Origin: Pezizomycotina sp. ARF18
Taxonomy: Eukaryota > Ascomycota
DNA: 64,000 nucleotides
Assembly (NCBI GenBank): GCA_002224055.1
Contig: AZLU01000096.1
Location: 1 to 64,000 of the forward strand
Reading direction: 5' to 3'
In this document: piece by piece, positions 58,464 through 64,000 of the stretch
How the letters are laid out: every line of letters begins with the position of its first letter
Position numbering within the stretch: position 1 is the first letter of the stretch
Notes under the pieces: model-generated
What the model was told of the DNA's origin: nothing
Databases searched by the model: none
The model's input: the letters and a program-made list of their open reading frames with translations, nothing else
Position numbers and translations under genes: made by a program

Positions 58464-60147
58464 ATGGACCCGTTCACCTTCACCAAGTGTCACTGCAGAT
58501 TTCCAAACTATCCGTAACCCTCGAAGCCATGAAATCGCATTTCGCGGACTCCGCGGCGGCGGAGCCGCTATAGCACTACTCTTGGAGCCCGAGCGGGAGA
58601 CGAACTACTGGGAACACACTCTACGGATATTGCAGGACTGCCAAAGAACCACCGGTGCAATGGAGGCCCGCGTCGGCAGCACATGGCATGGTCAAGTTGC
58701 GCAAACTCTGCGGATGTACTTTACCGAAGCGAAGTGGAGAAATACCAAAGGGAGATCGAGTGCTATTCCGATGCTTACATATGATTGGCATGTTAGTTTT
58801 ACTCCCCTCGTGTTTTGCATGAAGAACCGTTCCGGGTCGTGTTTACGAACCCCTGCGCTTTAACTGTTGCTTTGACCCCTCAGCCCTGTCTCATCTTATA
58901 CCGAGCCGTTTTACCGAGTGCAACATTGCAATCTCTCGCGATACCATGGTGGTAGTATTGTAGTATAACGCTTACAAGGTGTAATACTCCTCGTTCATAC
59001 AGCTCCGCGGCCATCAAGAATGGGGACCTCACGAATCATGCCACAATAACCCTAGAAGATCTCGCGGAGGACGTAAACTCCGCTTTCCTTCTGCTCGAAC
59101 AACTCGAAAAATACTCCCGAGCCAAAGTAGTGGTTGCTGCCGGGACAGATCGAGAAACACCGTGTTCTCCATTGACTGGAGCGAACGGCGCTTTGGAATC
59201 CGATGGAAAAGATGAAAATTCATCCGAATACGTTCAATCCGCTGCGAGAATAGTTGCAATAGCGTCGGCCATCGTCAAGACTGAAACCCAGCGCGGCCGA
59301 GCAGGCGGCTACGCGATTTCAATTTCTCAACGGTACCATGCCGGTTTACCGGGGAATACATCCGTGGAATCCCTAGCAACTCTGACTGATGTCGAACCTG
59401 GGCCGATGTCTGCCGTTTACCGCCGCGAGAAGTTACCACTCTGAATCCGGACCAAGGAACGCCAATACCATATCTTACGGCCCAAGGACGCGCCGGCGCG
59501 AGCACGGTTTCCGTCGCGAGCACGCTGTATTCCCCCCAGGTTGCCGAACTCAGTCCGTCGACATATCCACAGCGTCGTTCAGCGAAGTGTGCGACCACAT
59601 TGATATCCTCCGCGCAGCCGGCCGCTGCGTTGAAGCCGGCCGCGTCGGCGTCACTTACCTGAAAACAATCACGAAGAATCAACAGTGGTCTTATTGGGAA
59701 GCCCGGATCTGATTCAACAGCAAATCGCCCAAAATGGTATGAACGGCGGCGCCGTCGGCAGGTCACTGCTGCACTTGCTGTGCTACTGCGGGCTGTACGG
59801 GCACGTCAAACACTCGTGGACAGGAGTGCTACGGTGAACGGCCACGCGAAGGGCATGAGGACCGCGCTGCACATAGCAGCCGGCATCAGCCCAGAATTAG
59901 TGGAGTTCCTGGTTGAGGGCGGCGCTGACGTAGAGGCTGCAGATAAGAACAGGTGGAGGGCGCTGCACCACGCTGCGTATAACGGAGATCTCGAGTGTGT
60001 CCGGGTCCTCGTGAGCAAAGAGGCGGACACGCGGGCCGGGACAATAGGGGCCAAACCGCGGCGATGATAGCGAGGAGCTGGAAGAAGAATATTGCGAAGT
60101 TCCTCGACCCGGAAAGGGGTGGGAAGAAGGCTTGGTGTTCACTCTGA
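58464..60147 (+). pseudogene. ankyrin-repeat protein with NLR-type N-terminal domain, no NACHT seen, frameshifted
   Basis: ATG 58464 (MDPFTFT, then SVTADFQTI in the next frame) opens a region that ends in STWHGQVAQTLRMYFTEA and EKYQREIECYSDAY. This matches the charged C-terminal helices of the fungal STAND N-terminal domain. A 211-nt intron (58792-59002, GTTAG to ACAG) joins it to SAAIKNGDLTNHATITLEDL. A variable linker follows (KDENSSEYVQSAARIVAIAS; TDVEPGPMSAVYRREKLPLL), then ankyrin repeats: GRSLLHLLCYCGLYGHVK, MRTALHIAAGISPELVEFLV and NRWRALHHAAYNGDLECVRV. It ends QTAAMIARSWKKNIAKFLD and KKAWCSL before TGA (60145-60147). The stretch has no Walker A, and at about 490 residues it has no room for a NACHT. 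Around seven frame changes are needed. Confidence 0.7.
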
Positions 60148-61167
60148 TAAATTAGACCCAAGCACGTGTCTGGATTAGGGGGAGGAAGCTAGCTGGAAGC
60201 TCCGTAGCGAGCCAACCATGTCTGATTGCGAATGAAACGGATTTCCATGAGTGATTTTTTGATTATTACTTGAATATTGTTGTCTCAATCCTCGTCACGA
60301 TATAAAAGATTGTTTCCTCTTGTGAGTCCTGCATCTGTGAGACAAAATAGATTATCCATCTAATTGCGAATTATTAGTGATCAGGAACAAGGGCACTAAC
60401 CAGGCGAGTATTTATGTTTTTGACATGCTATTTCAGGAACCCTATGCATCCGATCGGCTCGGAGATGGCGGGCGTCTTGCTAGACTTATCGCTACTCCAC
60501 AGCTTATGTGTGTGCGATACTATTGTTAACGCTGTATCGTTAAAACGTTCAAATATACCCCTCACGACGGCCCGCCACTCAGACGTATTACCGAGGTTAA
60601 CAGAGAAAGATCAAGCGAGCTGTCACATCGCAAATTTATCGAGGAGCGCTTAACGCCTTTTATATATATATATATAACAAGAGCAGGAGCCACCATGCTA
60701 ATCCCCAAATTCGAACTAGTACATGTACAGAAAGAGAAAGGGAAAAAGGGGTGTATCAAAAAGTGGGTGCGTCCCATTTCTCCAGCTTTGTTGCCATTTG
60801 ACTTGGACCTGATATACTATAGGCGATCTCTCGGTTTCCTTGCTCTGAGCATCCAAATCCCCCTTGCCATCGTCGTTAATGTCGTCGCGAGGGAAGGAGC
60901 GAATTTCTCACTCCTGAGTTCGTACTCCACCTCGCACTCAATCTCAATCTCGTCAACGCTTTCCAGATCGCGGGAAGAGAACATTGACCGCGGCGTCCCG
61001 GTCGGCGTTTCCGTCTCCGTACGACAGATCCTGTGCATTGCAATTACCGCACTTATAGTTGCCTATGCCTATCTCACTCTCACTTTCACTTGCATACTTC
61101 TCGTCCGAGTTTACAGTCGAGCCTTTCGTCGCTGCCGACCTGAGCGAGCGCACGGAGTAAGGATCCA
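60148..61167. other. intergenic; TA microsatellite at 60661-60676
   Basis: (TA)8 at 60661-60676. The + frame 60695-61285 runs antisense to, and past the 3' end of, the membrane-protein gene and has no motif. Its Ser/Ile richness comes from TCTC-type repeats. Confidence 0.45.
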
Positions 61168-62225
61168 TCACATCCTCATACCGGACCGCTCATGCTCCGT
61201 CAACCTGATGTTCGCGTTGGGTTCCTGCGCCAGCACGAGTATGAGTTTGCCCAGCGCGAGCTCGATATTTAGTTTTATCGTGTAGCACACGCAGCTGAAT
61301 GCCATGTACACCAGCGGACTCCGCAGGCTCATCAACACTACTAGTAACACGTCCGTCAGGAGGGACACGCATATGATCCGTATATAAATTTGATCAACCT
61401 GTCGTACTTCTGCATCCCGCAGTCTACGAGCCGCCGCTTCACCATTATTATGAAGTAGGAGTTCAATCCGAGATCGATGAAGAGGTACGCGACTTTCTCC
61501 ATCCGGTCCCAGACGTCGTTGATGCGTATCCAAGTGTCGGAAACCATCATACGTGCGGGTATCCATATTACGAACACTGAAACATTGAAGAATCCCCATA
61601 GCGCCATCGTGCCCCATTTGGTCCATTTCTTGCGCGCCGGGATAGGTTCGACGAGCGCGAGACGGTTGCAAATGATTTGCAGCATGATTTGAGTCCCTAT
61701 TGCCCACGCCGTCGCCACCAGAAAGAAAGCCCAGAAAACTGTTCGCCAGATAAAGGTAGGGGCTCATTAGTATGGGTGGAAAGCTCCTAAGACTGTAAAA
61801 GCAACCAGGAGATGCAGGAAATAATAGCAGAGAACGTACCACATGAGCTTAGCTGAGTCTTTGTAGGCGATCATGACGAGAATGCCGCGGACGCGAAGTT
61901 GTTTAATATATACTCCCACCAACATAACCACGCGAAGACCGACCGCCACGGGTTGTGCATGGCTGTAGTTAAGCGCCATATATTCCTAGCTTTAAAAAGT
62001 TTGCGAGACGATTGTTAACACAAGTTCGCTGCTATATCCTAGGGTCCATCTGTGCACTCCTCCGACGCCCATGTATTGCGACCATCATAAACTACTATAG
62101 CCGAAGTATTAGACAAATAATACGCACCTGTGAGGAAAACCGAAACCTGATTGCCATCCTATCAGAAGTGCGGTGAAGATAAGCTCAAGTCGAGACAGCT
62201 CGGGCCAGACAAAGTCGGCCGGCAT
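61168..62225 (-). pseudogene. fungal integral membrane protein (multi-helix), frameshifted
   Basis: A polytopic membrane protein of a family common in Pezizomycotina and usually annotated only as integral membrane protein. The likely start is ATG 62225 (MPADFVWPELSRLELIFTAL, then LIGWQSGFGFPH). A donor at 62127 (GTGCGT) opens an intron towards about 61970. The following segments read NPWRSVFAWLCWWEYILN, YVLCYYFLHLLVAFTVLGAF, WAIGTQIMLQIICNRLALVE, WGFFNVSVFVIWIPARM, INDVWDRMEKVAYLFIDLGL, NSYFIIMVKRRLVDCGMQKY and VLLVVLMSLRSPLVYMAFSC, ending EHERSGMRM. The NDVWDR-EK-YL-IDLGLN-YF block is the family hallmark. At least four frame changes are needed. No enzymatic role can be assigned. Confidence 0.7.
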
Positions 62226-64000
62226 CGATAGCGTCGCACCATCTTTCCCTTAGACAATTCCTTAAAATGAGCTTTAATGGTCAAGGTGCTCTGTGCCCTG
62301 TGCCCTAAAACCGATCCCTATCGGATTCTATACAGGCTCGCATGGGAAACTTGTTGGAAATTCGAGAAAACGAGGTTCAAAAAACAAAAAAATCTCGCAT
62401 TTACCTACTATCGAGAGAACAAAAAACCGTCGTAAAAGCTGGCATAGATTGCTATATAAGGACTTTAAGGTAACAGCAAATTCTCACGGGCCTCGTGACA
62501 TGAAACATCTACAACGAAGAATGTATCGGACAAGCCTAAAGGCCATGCAACCATGGCAATTACTAAAACTTTAAAGAAAAGAGATTGCAAATACTCTATA
62601 ACGATATATCTCCGCACTAGCGATCATGAGAAAGAATTAACATTGGTCTAGTCACTCGGGGTTTTCTGCAAGCGTGGAAAGCAGGATTGGACGATCATTC
62701 CAAGAATGGGCAATGGGCGAGAAAGAAGGCCTCCATCACTCACCCACCAATTCAGCTCTTTAGAATGTTCTAACCAGGGACAAGCACGTTGGCCCGTCCA
62801 CCCATGTGGGGGGCGCTCACGCTAAATACGAGCAATATCCCAATATTGCATGGTAATTGCGCTGGCGAGGTAGGCCCAGTCGGAAAATGCATATCAGAAG
62901 TAGTATTTCGTGCTGCAAATCTGCCAGAGCTAACCAGTAAAAACTAAGGCTACCCAACTCCTGCCAAAGCATTCGGCGGAATGGATTTCTTCTTTAGGGC
63001 TATTTCCTCTGCTAGCGCTCTATTCTACCTTAACTGCCGGGTATCTAAACTCATTCTTCATAGTATCTATGACGTTATGAGACTTTATCTGTCGTGTATT
63101 AGGCAAGTTACTTAAGTTTCTAAACCGTGATATTATCTCGAAAAATCAGAACCGGGCTATTGCCATAATATGTATAGAGATTTATAACGAACATCAAGGC
63201 GGTCGCAGTAACTTTACCGATTCGGACTCGTGAGATTTACTCAAGTTCGAAGCAAAAGAAGATGATACTTATTCTCGGATTATCTTCGGCGAACCAAAGG
63301 TTAATCCTATTTTCAGCGGCATAAGTTCATAATTCAGGAATATCAAGCCCTAATCGGGCCATGCTGGCGTATTAGAACCCGCTTAAATCCCCACAAAAAC
63401 TTGAATTATAGCCGTTTCAACATTGCCTCCGTAGCGAAGCTAGGCCCCTTCGCGTGGCGGACAAGGAGTTGAAAAGTGGATGACATGTATGTATACGAGC
63501 TATACGCAATTCCTCTTCGCCGCTAGACGTTGATCACGCGTTCATAGACAAAAGTGCAGAAGAAAGCGAGCTATGGTTCGGAAACTTTACTTGTTATGCC
63601 GGGTGTATGGCTATAAGTAGATTTTTACGCGGTAGTTACTTATACGCAAAATATATAGCTAGAGAATATACCAAGTAGGTTTTTGGTAGCCATTAGAACT
63701 CCGAAGGGAGGCAATATAGATTGATCTAGACTGTGCGATAATATAAGATGATAAAACTACCTGCAGAATCTTCCCATTCTCAGCTAGATCTATAGACAAC
63801 GGCATTAGGCGCACGGCTTCGTCGTAGATTGTGGCATAAATAAGTCATCGGTGCTGAGGCCATGCACTAAAAGGATATCTATTGAATAGGGGGAGCTATC
63901 TCGGCGTACACCGTATGGTTCACCCGAAAACCCGATCCGAAGCCAGACGGATATGAATAGACAATATACGCTCCGGATAAAATTAGAATGACAGGGAGAA
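62226..64000. other. gene-free end of window
   Basis: One 93-codon + frame (62293-62574) rich in Lys/Arg is not supported by motif or structure. The remainder has only short frames. The segment 63350-63480 is less AT-rich but carries no recognisable coding sequence. Confidence 0.45.

Noticed and set aside
60695-61285. 196-codon plus frame
   Set aside because: Its 3' part is antisense to the integral membrane protein gene, and the rest is Ser/Ile repeats from TC-rich DNA.
1-64000. CRISPR arrays, operon-type layouts and rRNA
   Set aside because: No regularly spaced direct repeats of CRISPR type, no bacterial-type gene packing and no conserved rRNA sequence. The introns and gene families are fungal.

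Overview
The window looks like nuclear DNA of a filamentous ascomycete (Pezizomycotina). The evidence is short GT-AG introns of about 50-270 nt inside recognisable genes, and fungus-specific families: a Zn2Cys6 regulator, a SAT4/rhodopsin-like membrane protein, a DUF4470-MYND protein, and a STAND/NLR protein with a fungal N-terminal domain, NACHT and ankyrin repeats. I see no rRNA, convincing tRNA, CRISPR array, or reverse transcriptase or capsid-type element.

Layout. 3.1-5.0 kb: tyrosinase (+). 15.1-17.4 kb: unrecognised polar, glutamine-rich gene (+). 17.9-21.2 kb: three weak small gene relics. 22.5-26.4 kb: DUF4470-MYND gene (+). 28.8-29.1 kb: short open frame (-). 30.9-33.3 kb: Zn2Cys6 transcription factor (+). 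38.9-43.7 kb: NACHT-ankyrin NLR (-), divergent from a BTB gene (+) at 45.0-46.05 kb. The BTB gene runs straight into a TIR element. 46.05-47.8 kb: AT-rich repeat island (a complete 672-bp TIR element, a truncated mutated relative, and a palindromic insert). 48.2-49.4 kb: secreted GH5 hydrolase (+). 50.5-51.8 kb: rhodopsin-like membrane protein (-). 58.5-60.1 kb: ankyrin protein with an NLR-type N-terminus but no visible NACHT (+). 61.2-62.2 kb: another integral membrane protein (-). The rest is gene-poor DNA with homopolymers, purine tracts and short hairpins.

The dominant oddity is that nearly every recognisable gene needs several reading-frame changes, while splice sites, catalytic motifs and protein-level similarity are well kept. 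Where the missing base can be inferred from a conserved motif, it is almost always a single-base loss from a run of two to four identical bases. That fits either consensus errors in a long-read assembly or very recent, deletion-driven decay. Genes with several such breaks are typed 'pseudogene' here, but many may be functional in the real genome.

By role the genes fall into two groups: secreted or surface functions (tyrosinase, GH5, two membrane proteins) and intracellular sensing or regulation (NLR, ankyrin, BTB, MYND, Zn2Cys6). I see no biosynthetic cluster. The NLR/BTB pair and the NACHT-less NLR relative are the most interesting biology.
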